The notes under the pieces are model-generated. The model made no database searches, had not been told where the DNA came from, and saw only the letters and a program-made list of their open reading frames with translations. Shown piece by piece: positions 17,883-26,851 of a stretch of 64,000 bases of DNA. The DNA is from Janthinobacterium lividum. Its GTDB lineage: Bacteria > Pseudomonadota > Gammaproteobacteria > Burkholderiales > Burkholderiaceae_D. Numbering within the stretch: the first letter of the stretch is position 1; each line of letters begins with the position of its first letter. Where the stretch lies: contig NZ_CP075583.1 in NCBI RefSeq assembly GCF_023509035.1, forward strand, positions 4,836,001 to 4,900,000. Reading direction: 5' to 3'. A program made the position numbers and the translations under genes.

Positions 17883-17975
17883 TTTTCACACAATTTCACG
17901 ACGATGTAAATTATCAAAGCCATCATCCCAGCCTGGCGTGGAGATTTTTCACAACAATGCCCTCGCGCCATCATT

Positions 17976-17990
17976 TGCGAATGATTCTCG
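17976..17990. promoter_or_regulatory. Possible Fur box before the PepSY-reductase gene
   Basis: TGCGAATGATTCTCG matches the 7-1-7 Fur consensus at 10 of 14 positions. It lies 53 bases before the fusion gene's first ATG. It is weaker than the site near fecI, but the AATGATTCTC core is typical of Fur sites. Confidence 0.6.
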
Positions 17991-18042
17991 TTTGCGTTAA
18001 TATGTCAGCCTTCCTTCTTCCCTGCCATGCCTGATACCCTGC

Positions 18043-20610
18043 ATGGCAGCGCTATTGAAAGCCGCCATGACGACCCCCTTCCTTCCACAAGCCCTGCCGC
18101 GCGCCAGCGCCGACGAGGCGCCGAAGACCAGCCAGCAGCGCCAGCTTGCCGCCGCCCCGCAACAAGGGCGCGGGCACTGGAACTGGAAGCAGGTGTGGTT
18201 TCAACTGCACTGGTTTATCGGCATTACGGCCGGCACGGTACTGGTGATCATCGGCCTGAGCGGCGCCACCCTGGCCTTCAAGGAAGAATTGCTCGATGTC
18301 ATGAACCCCGGCGTGCGCCATGTGCCCGTGGAAACGCGCGCGCCGCTCACACCAGCCCAGCTGAGCAACATCGCCGCAACGGAACACGGCCAGCGCGTCG
18401 CCTCGGTCACCATGTATGCAGAAGCGGGCGCGGCGCCCCGTTTATTCTTCGCGCCGAAGAACGGCCAGCGGCGCGGCGAGTCCATTTATGTCCATCCGTA
18501 CACGGGTGCGACCCAGCCCGCGTTGATGGGCGCGGGATTTTTCGAGTGGACGGAGTCATTGCACCGCTGGCTGCTGCTGCCCCGCGATCCGGGCCGGCAA
18601 GTGGCAGGCGCACTGGCCCTGTGCCTGCTGGGCCTGGCATTCTCTGGCCTGTATCTGCGCTGGCCCCGCCGTCCGCTGGACTGGCGCACCTGGCTGACCT
18701 TCGACCCGGCCCTGAAGGGCCGCTCCTTCCTGTGGAATTTGCATGCCGTGGCAGGCACCTGGTGCCTGGTGGTCTATGTGGCGCTGACCCTGACGGGCAT
18801 TTACTGGAGCTATGACGTGGTGCGCGACAATATCGACGCCTGGGCCGGCAAGCCGCCACGCACGGCGCAAGCGCCCGCGAAAAAGGGCGCAAGCAAGGAG
18901 AAGAAGGAGGCGCCCGCCGTCGACCTCAGCCTGGCCTGGAGCAGCTTCCAGCAGCACGCCCCCGGCTGGACCCTGGCCAGCGTGCGCCTGCCCGTGCGCC
19001 CCGGCGAAGCCGTACAATTCACGTGGCTGGCCAGCGATGCGCCGCACGAGCGGGCGCGCAGCCGCATGAGCATACTGCCGGCCGATGGCACGCTCACGGA
19101 AAACGAACCGTATAGCCAGCAGGCACTGGGGGCGCGCCTCGTCAACATCATTTATCCGCTGCACATGGGCACATATTTTGGCTTGCCCGGCCGCATCATC
19201 GTCACCGTGGCCAGCCTGGGCCTGCCCCTGTTCGCCATCACGGGCTGGATGCTGTACCTGGGCCGCCGCAAGGCAAAACGCGCTGTGCAGGCGCAGCGGG
19301 CCCTGCTGGGCGCCGGCGCACCGGGCAAGACGAACACGGGCTTGCCGACCCTGCTAGCCTATGCCAGCCAGTCAGGACAGGCCGAGCGCCTGGCCCTGGA
19401 AAGCGCGCGCGCCCTGCAGCAGGCGGGTGTGGCCGTCGACGTGCAGTCGCTGGACCGCTTTGATCCCGCGCAATTGCGCCAGTATGAACGGGCCCTGATC
19501 GTCGCCAGCACCTTTGGCGAAGGCGAGGCGCCGGATGGCACGCGCCGCTTCGCGCGCCTGTTACAGGCAAGCTCGGGCATGCCGCTGGCGAGCCTGGAAT
19601 TCGGCATGCTGGCCCTGGGCGACCGCCATTACAGCGCCTTCTGCGGCTTTGGCCATGTGCTGGCGCAACAATTACAAACGCTGGGCGCCACGCCCTTGTT
19701 CCCGCTGATCGAAGTGGACAAGCACGACCCCGCCGCCCTGGCCGACTGGTCCAAAGCGCTGGCCCGCTGCAGCGGCAGCGCCATCGACGCCATCGGCGTG
19801 CAGGAAGAAGCGTCGTATGCCGAGTGGCGCCTGGCGCGCCGCGTGCTGCTCAATCCGGGCAGCCTGGGCGGCGAACTGCATGAAATCACCTTGACGGGCC
19901 CGGCCGGCGCCACCTGGGAAGCGGGCGCGCTGGCCGAAATCATCGGGCGCAACGCGGATGGCAGCGATGGCGATGCGCATCATGCGCAGCACGCGCCGCG
20001 CAGCTATTCGCTCGCTTCGCTGCCGTCCGATGGCGAACTGCAATTGCTGGTGCGCCAGGAACGCCATGCAGGCGACGAAAACCAGGGCCATGGCATCTGT
20101 TCCGGCTGGCTCACGCGCTTCGCGCCGCCGGGCGCCAGCATCCGTTTGCGCCTGCAAGCCAATCCCGCCTTCGCGCCCGCCCTGATGGACGTGCCATGCA
20201 TTTATATCGGCAACGGTTCCGGCCTGGCCGGCCTGCGTGCGCACCTGCGGGCGCGCCAGCGGGCGGGACTGGCCCGCAACTGGCTGCTGTTCGGCGAGCG
20301 CCAGCAAGCTTTTGACAGCGTCTGCGGTGAAGAGTTGCAAGGCTGGCTCGATGCTGGCCACCTGGCGCGCCTGGACCGCGTCTTTTCGCGCGATGGCGAC
20401 GAGGTCGGTAAACGGCAGTACGTGCAGGACCGCCTGCGCGCCAGCGCCGACGAGCTGCGCGACTGGCTGGCGCAAGGCGCCATCGTCTACGTGTGCGGCA
20501 GCCTGCAAGGCATGGCGGCAGGAATCGATGCTGTACTGCAAGAAGTGCTGGGCCAGGAGGAGCTCGACGCCCTGCTGGCGGCCGGACGCTACCGCCGCGA
20601 CGTGTATTGA
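18043..20610 (+). CDS. PepSY membrane protein fused to flavodoxin/FAD-NAD(P)H reductase
   Basis: An 855-residue fusion. Residues about 45-425 form a PepSY-type iron-regulated membrane protein with four main helices (FQLHWFIGITAGTVLVII; GALALCLLGLAFSGLYL; LVVYVALTLTGIYW; LGLPLFAITGWMLYLG). Residues from about 435 are a flavodoxin domain (LLAYASQSGQAERLA; ASTFGEGEAPDGTRR). The C-terminal 250 residues resemble the FAD/NADPH reductase part of sulfite reductase alpha or cytochrome P450 reductase (RSYSLASL; GNGSGLAGLRAHLRAR; VYVCGSLQGMAAGI). Such architecture is expected to move electrons from NADPH across the inner membrane, plausibly to reduce ferric siderophores. An alternative ATG at 18067 has a better ribosome site. 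Confidence 0.87.
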   Translation: MAALLKAAMTTPFLPQALPRASADEAPKTSQQRQLAAAPQQGRGHWNWKQVWFQLHWFIGITAGTVLVIIGLSGATLAFKEELLDVMNPGVRHVPVETRAPLTPAQLSNIAATEHGQRVASVTMYAEAGAAPRLFFAPKNGQRRGESIYVHPYTGATQPALMGAGFFEWTESLHRWLLLPRDPGRQVAGALALCLLGLAFSGLYLRWPRRPLDWRTWLTFDPALKGRSFLWNLHAVAGTWCLVVYVALTLTGIYWSYDVVRDNIDAWAGKPPRTAQAPAKKGASKEKKEAPAVDLSLAWSSFQQHAPGWTLASVRLPVRPGEAVQFTWLASDAPHERARSRMSILPADGTLTENEPYSQQALGARLVNIIYPLHMGTYFGLPGRIIVTVASLGLPLFAITGWMLYLGRRKAKRAVQAQRALLGAGAPGKTNTGLPTLLAYASQSGQAERLALESARALQQAGVAVDVQSLDRFDPAQLRQYERALIVASTFGEGEAPDGTRRFARLLQASSGMPLASLEFGMLALGDRHYSAFCGFGHVLAQQLQTLGATPLFPLIEVDKHDPAALADWSKALARCSGSAIDAIGVQEEASYAEWRLARRVLLNPGSLGGELHEITLTGPAGATWEAGALAEIIGRNADGSDGDAHHAQHAPRSYSLASLPSDGELQLLVRQERHAGDENQGHGICSGWLTRFAPPGASIRLRLQANPAFAPALMDVPCIYIGNGSGLAGLRAHLRARQRAGLARNWLLFGERQQAFDSVCGEELQGWLDAGHLARLDRVFSRDGDEVGKRQYVQDRLRASADELRDWLAQGAIVYVCGSLQGMAAGIDAVLQEVLGQEELDALLAAGRYRRDVY

Positions 20611-20737
20611 AACACATCAAGCGGCCCCCGGCACCACCCGGCTATGTGGGCAAGCGCACAGTCAGCGCCAGCCATCGGATTAGAGTGGGGACATCGCGGC
20701 ACAATCGCCGCCCCACTCACTGTCTGCGAGGCTAACC

Positions 20738-20923
20738 ATGAAAAACCCCTGGATGAGCATGTACCTGAGCGCCGCCAACCGCATCGCCAACACGGCGCGC
20801 GGCCACGCCACGGCCGCCGTCAAGCGCGAAGCGGCAAAGAATACGCGGCAATTGACGCAAGTGTGGTTCGATTCTTTCCTGCCCGCGGCAGGCAAGCCAC
20901 GGCGCAGCCGCAAGGCGAAATAG
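20738..20923 (+). CDS. Small basic hypothetical protein
   Basis: A 61-residue ORF with a GAGG ribosome site eight bases before its ATG. The product is basic, with alternating Ala/Arg/Lys helices and a C-terminal RRSRKAK tail, and no signal peptide. The helical N-terminal half (MSMYLSAANRIANTARGHAT) has the feel of phasin-type or nucleoid-type small proteins, but I do not recognise it. Codon usage is like its neighbours. Confidence 0.6.
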   Translation: MKNPWMSMYLSAANRIANTARGHATAAVKREAAKNTRQLTQVWFDSFLPAAGKPRRSRKAK

Positions 20924-21087
20924 GTGTAGTCACGAGCGGTAACTGGTGCGGTGCATCACAGCAATAAGTTGAAGTTACGACCAGGTGAGCTAAACTGCAA
21001 GCATGGTAGTAAAGATATGCGTACGCGATTGAAGTGACCGGCAGGCGCCGCATCCCCGCGCCGCCACCGGCTCATCAGGAGACGACC

Positions 21088-21243
21088 ATGTTGACGCTTA
21101 AAGTGCTGGCCTGCCTTGCCTTGTCGGCCCTGATGCTCATCCCCCTCGTGTTGAGGGATACGATGCAGTTGTCGGCCGGGCAGCAATTGCAGGTGCCGAA
21201 TGTCGATGCGCAGGGTATGTGGGCCCACTGGCCGAAGCAATAA
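21088..21243 (+). CDS. Small single-span membrane or exported protein
   Basis: A 51-residue ORF that starts at the ATG after a good AGGAG ribosome site. Residues 4-22 are a hydrophobic helix (LKVLACLALSALMLIPLVL) that could be an uncleaved signal anchor. The rest is short and polar. No recognised family. The next 300 bases hold no gene but do contain a large inverted repeat. Confidence 0.55.
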   Translation: MLTLKVLACLALSALMLIPLVLRDTMQLSAGQQLQVPNVDAQGMWAHWPKQ

Positions 21244-21251
21244 GACGCGCG

Positions 21252-21342
21252 GCTGAGAAAACACCGCTGGCTGCGTTGCTTTGACTTGCCGTATTAGCGT
21301 ACTGTCTGCGTCAAAGACGCCTTGCCAGCGACGTTTTTCAGC
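21252..21342. repeat. 91-bp imperfect inverted repeat
   Basis: Arms of about 34 bases face each other around a 24-base centre. GCTGAGAAAAC pairs with GTTTTTCAGC, CGCTGGC with GCCAGCG, and CTTTGAC with GTCAAAG. It begins nine bases after the preceding stop. It has no T tract at its end, so it is not a simple terminator. It may be a dispersed palindromic element, a small non-autonomous transposon relic, or a structured RNA. The rest of 21244-21543 shows nothing else beyond the GGAG site of the next gene. Confidence 0.6.
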
Positions 21343-21543
21343 GGCGCTCGGTAACAAAACGCAGCGTTAAAAACCTCTTTCTGGCGGTAGGAGAATTTGT
21401 TCCTCCATCGATTCATTTTCTCCTTATTTCCTTTGCCCTCTCTTCACCATACTTTTGATCCAGGTCATGGATTTGAAGTGTCGCTGCGTCCACACTGGAA
21501 CAGTCCGCTTCGCACCGTGACGGACTTAACCTGGAGCATCAAC

Positions 21544-21942
21544 ATGGGTAAATCGCATTGGAAGGATGAAATGGCGCTGGGCGTTCCCGTCATCGACGAG
21601 GCGCATGAGGCGCTGTTTCAGGAGCTGGCGCGGCTGGGGCAGTTGAGCGACCAGCATTTCAGCGTGGCGTTTCGCGAGCTGATTGCGGCCGTCGAACGCG
21701 ATTTCCGCGAGGAAGAGGATTTGATGGAACAAATCGCCTTTCCCTCATTGGCCAACCATCGCGAACAGCATGCGCGCGTACTCAGCGGCTTGCACCATGC
21801 CTGGGCCGCCGTCGATGAAGGCGACCTGGAACAGGGGCGCCATGCGCTGTCGCTCTTGCCGCAATGGCTGATCTTCCATCAGGCCACCATGGATCTGGCC
21901 CTGGCGGCGGCGCTGGAGCTGGTGCAGCGCCAACCCAGCTAA
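21544..21942 (+). CDS. Bacteriohemerythrin-like protein
   Basis: The ATG at 21544 follows GGAG and gives 132 residues; the frame is open further upstream but that part has no family similarity. The diiron ligand set of hemerythrins is visible: His21 in DEAHEALF, Glu in DFREEEDLM, the HREQH pair, and the final His and Asp in FHQATMD. Such proteins bind oxygen, or sense oxygen or iron, in the cytoplasm. No signalling domain is attached. Context with surrounding iron genes fits, but the specific role is unknown. Confidence 0.88.
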   Translation: MGKSHWKDEMALGVPVIDEAHEALFQELARLGQLSDQHFSVAFRELIAAVERDFREEEDLMEQIAFPSLANHREQHARVLSGLHHAWAAVDEGDLEQGRHALSLLPQWLIFHQATMDLALAAALELVQRQPS

Positions 21943-21945
21943 TCG

Positions 21946-22815
21946 CTACAGCAGCAGCACCGTGGCTTGCTCGGGCAAGACGACGCGATAGTGGCCCGGG
22001 TATTTGTCTTCGCCGTCAAAAATCTTGCAAAACACGGGCTGGTTGATATCGTTGACGGCCGCCTCGTGCATGGGCAAGGTGGCGATCAGCTGCTCGCCAT
22101 CCATCAACTGCAAGGCGCTGCCCCGCTCGGCCGCGCAAAACGCCAGCGACTGCACATCGTTGGCGAAAGGCCGCTTGTACCACGGCGTGATGGCCCGCAC
22201 GGCGCGCCGCGCGTCGCGCAGGACTTGCCCCACGCGCGTGACGTTCCAGGCATCGCGCGCCACAGATGGCTGGAGGACGATATTCGCCGTCAGCTCGCCC
22301 CTGCCCTTGTTCACCAGGAAAGTGCCATCCTGCGCGGCGATGTCCTCGTTGAGCGGCACGACAAACACGCCGCCGTCGGATACCTTGATCGGCACAGGAG
22401 CGCCATTGCCTTGCAAGGCCACGCGCACGTCATCAATGGTGGCGCTCAACTTGGCCGGAATCAGGCGCAAGGCCATGACCACGCTGCCGCTCGACACTTG
22501 CCACACTTTCCTTGCCGTCAGATAACTTTCGCGGTAGGCCGTGAAGCGCACGCGCGGCGCCTTGGCGTCGCTGCTGGCGGTGACCGTCACCGTTTGCGAT
22601 GGCAAGGCGTCCTCTGCGCTCGCCGGTGCCACTGGTGCCGCGGGGGTGGCCGGCGCAAGGGGTGGCGGCAGGAGGGGTGGCGGCACGACGGCGGCGGCGG
22701 GCGGCACGCTAGCGCTCTGCAGCGGCGCGGGAACAGCCGACGGCGGCGCGTGCTCCTGGGCCTGGCCCAGCGACACGACACACAACCATCCGGCACAAGC
22801 GATCCATGTACGCAT
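21946..22815 (-). CDS. Exported proline-rich hypothetical protein
   Basis: A 289-residue protein with a clear signal peptide (cleavage near GQAQ, residue 20), then a roughly 45-residue linker made largely of Pro and Ala, then a globular region from about residue 70 with beta-rich sequence and no recognised motif. The Pro/Ala linker suggests that the C-terminal domain is held at a distance from the membrane or in the periplasm. It is convergent with the hemerythrin gene, three bases apart. I do not recognise the family. Confidence 0.65.
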   Translation of the reverse strand: MRTWIACAGWLCVVSLGQAQEHAPPSAVPAPLQSASVPPAAAVVPPPLLPPPLAPATPAAPVAPASAEDALPSQTVTVTASSDAKAPRVRFTAYRESYLTARKVWQVSSGSVVMALRLIPAKLSATIDDVRVALQGNGAPVPIKVSDGGVFVVPLNEDIAAQDGTFLVNKGRGELTANIVLQPSVARDAWNVTRVGQVLRDARRAVRAITPWYKRPFANDVQSLAFCAAERGSALQLMDGEQLIATLPMHEAAVNDINQPVFCKIFDGEDKYPGHYRVVLPEQATVLLL

Positions 22816-22946
22816 GCATTTCTTTCAATGAGGAAAATATTTTATCAGCGCCTGCATTATCGCAGAAGGCCAGCTCACGCGCCGCCTTGGCCTGCCCGCA
22901 CTCTTTTGGTGCGCATGCTTGATTATTTGGCAAATACCGTCTATAT

Positions 22947-22961
22947 TGATAATGATTCTTA
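22947..22961. promoter_or_regulatory. Fur box before the second siderophore receptor
   Basis: TGATAATGATTCTTA matches the Fur 7-1-7 consensus at 12 of 14 positions, with a perfect left half. It lies 176 bases before the receptor start and 131 bases from the start of the divergent exported-protein gene. The rest of 22816-23136 shows no gene that I would support. Confidence 0.8.
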
Positions 22962-23136
22962 TTCACGAAAGTGAGGAAGAATCGCGCGCCCTTCTTTTCC
23001 ACTGCCCGACCGCGCCGGGCCTTGCGGTGGAACTGCTATCCAAGCCAGACCACGGGCCAGCGTCATGCCATCCCCCAGCTACTGCGCACCTCGCCAGACG
23101 AGATAGGAAAAAACACGACTAAAATATTCCAGGAAA

Positions 23137-25374
23137 ATGATGCAATCGACTACCGTCTTCTCTTCTTCGCGCCAGCCCGCCTTGCGCCCCCTCCCCCGCT
23201 TATTACACGTCAGCCTGCTCAGCCTTGCCGCCGGCGTGGTCTTGCCTGCTCAGGCGGCCGACGCCGCTGCGGCCGACGTCACCATGCCGGCCGTGACCGT
23301 GCTGGGCCAGTCGATGGCCACCACGGAAGGCACGCAGTCGTACACGGCAGGCGAAACGCGCAGCGCCACGCGCATGGACCTGTCCCTGCGCGAAACGCCG
23401 CAATCGGTCAGCGTGATCACGCGCCAGCTGCTCGACGACTTGGGCGCCGTGCGCCTGGACCAGGCGCTGGCGCAGACGACGGGCATCCAGGTGGGCCAGA
23501 ATGACACGGAGCGCACAACTTTTTATGCGCGCGGCTTCGGCATCAACAATATCCAGATCGACGGCATGGCGCGCGGCGGCAACGCGCCATTGCAAGACAC
23601 CATCCTGTACGACCGCATCGAGGTCGTGCGCGGCGCCACCGGCCTGATGGGCGGCAAGGGCGACCCGTCGGCCACCATCAACATGATACGCAAGCGGCCG
23701 ACGAAGGAATTCCAGGCCAGCGCAGGCCTCATCATGGGCCGCTGGGATGACCAGCGCTTCGAGGCCGACCTTTCCACGCCGCTGAACGCGGAGGGCAGCG
23801 TGCGCGCGCGCACGGCCCTGGCGTGGCAAAAACGCGATTCTTACCTGGACATGTATCACGAACGCAAGACAGTCGGCATGCTCATCGTCGAGGCGGACTT
23901 ACGTCCCGGCACCCTGCTGACGGCCGGTGTCGACTTCCAGGACAACCAGCCCACGGGCGCCACCTGGGGCGCCGTACCCTACTGGAACGCGGACGGCAGC
24001 CTGGCCAACTTGCCGCGCAACACCAGCTGGACGGCGCCATGGAGCACCTGGGCCACCAAGCAACACACCGTGTTCACCTCGGTGGACCAGCGCCTGCCCG
24101 GCAACTGGAATCTGCACCTCGGCTATGCGCGCACGGAAAGCACGAACCGCACCACTGTTCTCTATGCGGGCAAAGGTTATCCCGATCCCGCCACGGGCAC
24201 AGGCATGGAACTGTGGACGGGCGCCTGGGGCGCAGGCAAAAAGTATAGCGACAATTTCGACGTCTACGCCAGCGGGCCATTTACCTTGCTGGGACGCAAG
24301 CACACGGCCATCGTCGGCTGGAATGGCAATAACGCCCAGGACAATTCGATAGGCGGCAAGGCAAAAATCAATTACTCGAAATTCATCCCCGATTACCGCA
24401 GCTGGACAGGCAACATCCCCCGCCCCGTGTTCCAGCCGGACGGTTCGCACACGGAAAGCGTGACGCGCCTGGCGGGCGGCTATGTCGCCACGCGTTTGAG
24501 CCTGGCCGACCCGCTGCACGTGATCATCGGCGCGCGCAGCAGCACTTACCGCACGGATACGCGCAATTACAACACGCAAGGTGTGTACACGGGCAGCGGC
24601 GACTTCGTGGAAACGCGCAATGAAGTCACGCCGTACGTGGGCGCCGTGTTCGATATCAACAAGCAATATTCCGCCTACGCCAGCTTCACGCAGCTGTTCA
24701 ACCCGCAAACGAGCAAGGACCGCAACAACCAGTTCCTGGCGCCGGAAACGGGCGACAATGCGGAACTGGGCATCAAGGGCGAATTCTATGAAGGCAAGCT
24801 GAACGCCTCGGCCGCCCTGTTCCACACGAAGAAAAAGAACCTGGCGGAACTGGACCGCAGCGTGCCGCCCGGCTTTTTGCTGCCCGACGGCGGCCAGGCC
24901 ATGGTGGCCAATGGCGCCGGCGTGACGGCCAAGGGCGTCGAGTTCGACGTTTCCGGCCAGTTATCTCCCAGCTGGGAAGGGAGCGGCGGCTACACCTATC
25001 TGCACGCGGCCGAGGCCGATGGCCGCCGCGCCGCCACCACCCAGCCGCGCCATTTGCTGCGCCTGGCCACCAGCTACCGTTTCGACGGCCGCCTGGCTGG
25101 CTTGAAAGCGGGCGCCAGCATGACGGCGCAAAGCGCCACCTACAGCGAGTCGTGGTACGGCCGTCCGCCGTCAAGCGAGATGACGAACATCCCGCAAGCC
25201 GGTTATGCGCTGGTCAACGCCATGGCCAGCTACGCGCTCAACCGCCATGCAAGCGTGCAGCTGAACGTGAATAACCTGCTCGACAAAAAGTACTACCGCA
25301 ACGTGGGCTTCTTCGACGGCGTGTTCTGGGGCGAACCGCGCAACATCAGCCTGGCCGTGCGCACGGCGTTTTAA
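23137..25374 (+). CDS. TonB-dependent siderophore receptor (FhuE/FpvA-like)
   Basis: A 745-residue outer-membrane receptor with a signal peptide to about residue 40 (ending PAQAAD), a TonB-box-like AVTVLGQS, a plug (DLSLRETPQSVSVITRQLL; FYARGFGINNIQIDGMARGG; VVRGATGLMGGKGDPSATIN) and a barrel ending in AVRTAF. The plug style is that of hydroxamate-type receptors such as FhuE and FpvA. It has no STN domain. A strong Fur box lies upstream. A second ATG three bases downstream is better spaced from AGGA, so the first Met may not be used. It overlaps the next gene's end by four bases, convergently. Confidence 0.9.
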   Translation: MMQSTTVFSSSRQPALRPLPRLLHVSLLSLAAGVVLPAQAADAAAADVTMPAVTVLGQSMATTEGTQSYTAGETRSATRMDLSLRETPQSVSVITRQLLDDLGAVRLDQALAQTTGIQVGQNDTERTTFYARGFGINNIQIDGMARGGNAPLQDTILYDRIEVVRGATGLMGGKGDPSATINMIRKRPTKEFQASAGLIMGRWDDQRFEADLSTPLNAEGSVRARTALAWQKRDSYLDMYHERKTVGMLIVEADLRPGTLLTAGVDFQDNQPTGATWGAVPYWNADGSLANLPRNTSWTAPWSTWATKQHTVFTSVDQRLPGNWNLHLGYARTESTNRTTVLYAGKGYPDPATGTGMELWTGAWGAGKKYSDNFDVYASGPFTLLGRKHTAIVGWNGNNAQDNSIGGKAKINYSKFIPDYRSWTGNIPRPVFQPDGSHTESVTRLAGGYVATRLSLADPLHVIIGARSSTYRTDTRNYNTQGVYTGSGDFVETRNEVTPYVGAVFDINKQYSAYASFTQLFNPQTSKDRNNQFLAPETGDNAELGIKGEFYEGKLNASAALFHTKKKNLAELDRSVPPGFLLPDGGQAMVANGAGVTAKGVEFDVSGQLSPSWEGSGGYTYLHAAEADGRRAATTQPRHLLRLATSYRFDGRLAGLKAGASMTAQSATYSESWYGRPPSSEMTNIPQAGYALVNAMASYALNRHASVQLNVNNLLDKKYYRNVGFFDGVFWGEPRNISLAVRTAF

Positions 25375-26120
25375 GCGCGCCAGTGCGCGGGCGCAAGCAG
25401 GGTAAAACCATCGAGCAAGGGACCGCCCACAGGCGCCAGCACGGCGGCGGCGACCTGCTCGAACGCCTGCTGGCCGGCCGGCAAATCGCTGGCGGCCATT
25501 CGCAGCGCACCGTCCAGCTGCCCGGCGATGGCGGCGTCGAACGCCTGCAGGCGGCGGAACAGATGCTTGCCACCACCGCTCCACTGGCCCGCCGCGCGCA
25601 AATGCAGGTCGGCCAGCGCTGGATATAGCTGGCAAGCCACGGCCAGCGCCTCGCCCGGGTGGCGGCTGTCGACCAGGTCTTCCAGCGCGGTGGTGATGGC
25701 ATAGCGGCGCCGCTGCAAGTTGTCCCCGTCGAGCACGGGTGGCCCGGCCGCGGCGATGGCTTGCGCCAGCGCCAGCAGTTGCGCGTGGTGCTGTCCGGAG
25801 GCGGCAATGTTCTCGCCTTCCAGCACCATCCTCGCCAGCGGCACCGTGCCGCCTGGCGCATCGATTTCCTTGCAAAAATACGTGAACGTGGCCACGTCGT
25901 GCGCGAACAGTTCCACCGTGCGTCCTTCGGCCACAATGGTCGAGCGCCAGGCGCAATCGACGTGGTCGAACAGCAGCAGCAAGTCGATATCGGAACTGGG
26001 CGTCTGCCGGCCCGTGGCGAACGAGCCGCCGATGATGGCCGCCACTGCCGTGGGGTAGCGTTCGCGCACCAGCCGCACGGCAATGGCGCGGATATCGTCG
26101 TAGGTGGAAATGTTTGTCAC
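25371..26120 (-). CDS. Nucleotidyltransferase domain protein
   Basis: A 249-residue protein with the polymerase-beta type nucleotidyltransferase motif near residues 31-50: GGSFATGRQTPSSDIDLLLL, that is GS followed by DxD, with a third acidic position in ELFAHD. The C-terminal part is helical and resembles the substrate-holding half of small aminoglycoside-type nucleotidyltransferases. It could adenylylate a small molecule or protein. No antitoxin-like neighbour (MntA/HepT pair) is present, so a toxin-antitoxin role is not supported. Confidence 0.8.
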   Translation of the reverse strand: MTNISTYDDIRAIAVRLVRERYPTAVAAIIGGSFATGRQTPSSDIDLLLLFDHVDCAWRSTIVAEGRTVELFAHDVATFTYFCKEIDAPGGTVPLARMVLEGENIAASGQHHAQLLALAQAIAAAGPPVLDGDNLQRRRYAITTALEDLVDSRHPGEALAVACQLYPALADLHLRAAGQWSGGGKHLFRRLQAFDAAIAGQLDGALRMAASDLPAGQQAFEQVAAAVLAPVGGPLLDGFTLLAPAHWRA

Positions 26121-26225
26121 AGCCAGTGCTCCATGCCGAAAAACACTATCCTACACGGGATCCTGCACCCGACATGCACGCTGCCGCCATCCTGCTAAAC
26201 TGCGCTATCTGATCAAGGACCAAAC

Positions 26226-26792
26226 ATGGAATACGATTGCATCGTGGTGCCCTCGCCCGTGGGCGAGCTGACTCTGGTGGCGCGCGGCGCGGCCCTGGCC
26301 GCCATCCTGTGGAAAAACGACAAGCCCAACCGCGTGCGCCTGGGCGCGATGCGCGTCGATGACAATTGCGCCGTGCTGCAGGAAACGGCGCACCAGCTAG
26401 GGGAATATTTCGCCGGCACGCGCCAGCAATTCAACGTGCCGCTCGATTTTGCCGGCACGCCATTCCAGCAGGAAGTGTGGCGCGCGCTGCTGACGATACC
26501 GTATGGCCAGACGCGCAGCTATGGCGAGATCGCGCGCCAGATCGGCCGCCCCGCCGCCGTGCGCGCCGTGGGCGCCGCCAACGGCAAGAATCCCATCTCC
26601 ATCATCGCCCCCTGCCACCGCGTCATCGGCGCCACGGGCGAGTTGACGGGCTTTGCGGGCGGCCTGCATGCAAAGGAAACCCTGCTGGCCCTGGAAGGCA
26701 TCGCCCTGTCCAGCGACCGCGAAGCGCTGAAGACGGGCCACGCCCACCGCCGCGCCGTGCACATCGATACGGCGCAAGGCTGTTTGTTTTAG
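26226..26792 (+). CDS. ogt: Methylated-DNA-[protein]-cysteine S-methyltransferase
   Basis: A 188-residue suicide DNA repair protein that removes alkyl groups from O6-alkylguanine onto its own cysteine. The active site is Cys130 in IIAPCHRVIG, preceded by the helix-turn-helix YGQTRSYGEIARQIGRPAAV. The N-terminal ribonuclease-like domain is short, as in Ogt/MGMT, and lacks the Ada zinc domain. A C-terminal tail of about 25 residues (REALKTGHAHRRAVHIDTAQ) extends beyond the usual end. The symbol is by family type. Confidence 0.92.
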   Translation: MEYDCIVVPSPVGELTLVARGAALAAILWKNDKPNRVRLGAMRVDDNCAVLQETAHQLGEYFAGTRQQFNVPLDFAGTPFQQEVWRALLTIPYGQTRSYGEIARQIGRPAAVRAVGAANGKNPISIIAPCHRVIGATGELTGFAGGLHAKETLLALEGIALSSDREALKTGHAHRRAVHIDTAQGCLF

Positions 26793-26851
26793 GCTGCGGC
26801 ATCGCTCCCCTTGTGGGATACTCACGCCCTCCGCTCAAGCCCACACATCCT

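Noticed and set aside
22971-23504. 177-codon plus-strand frame overlapping the receptor start
   Set aside because: Arg-rich out-of-frame shadow of the siderophore receptor gene.
25371-26120. MntA/HepT-type toxin-antitoxin reading of the nucleotidyltransferase
   Set aside because: The protein is longer than MntA and has no HepT-like partner next to it.
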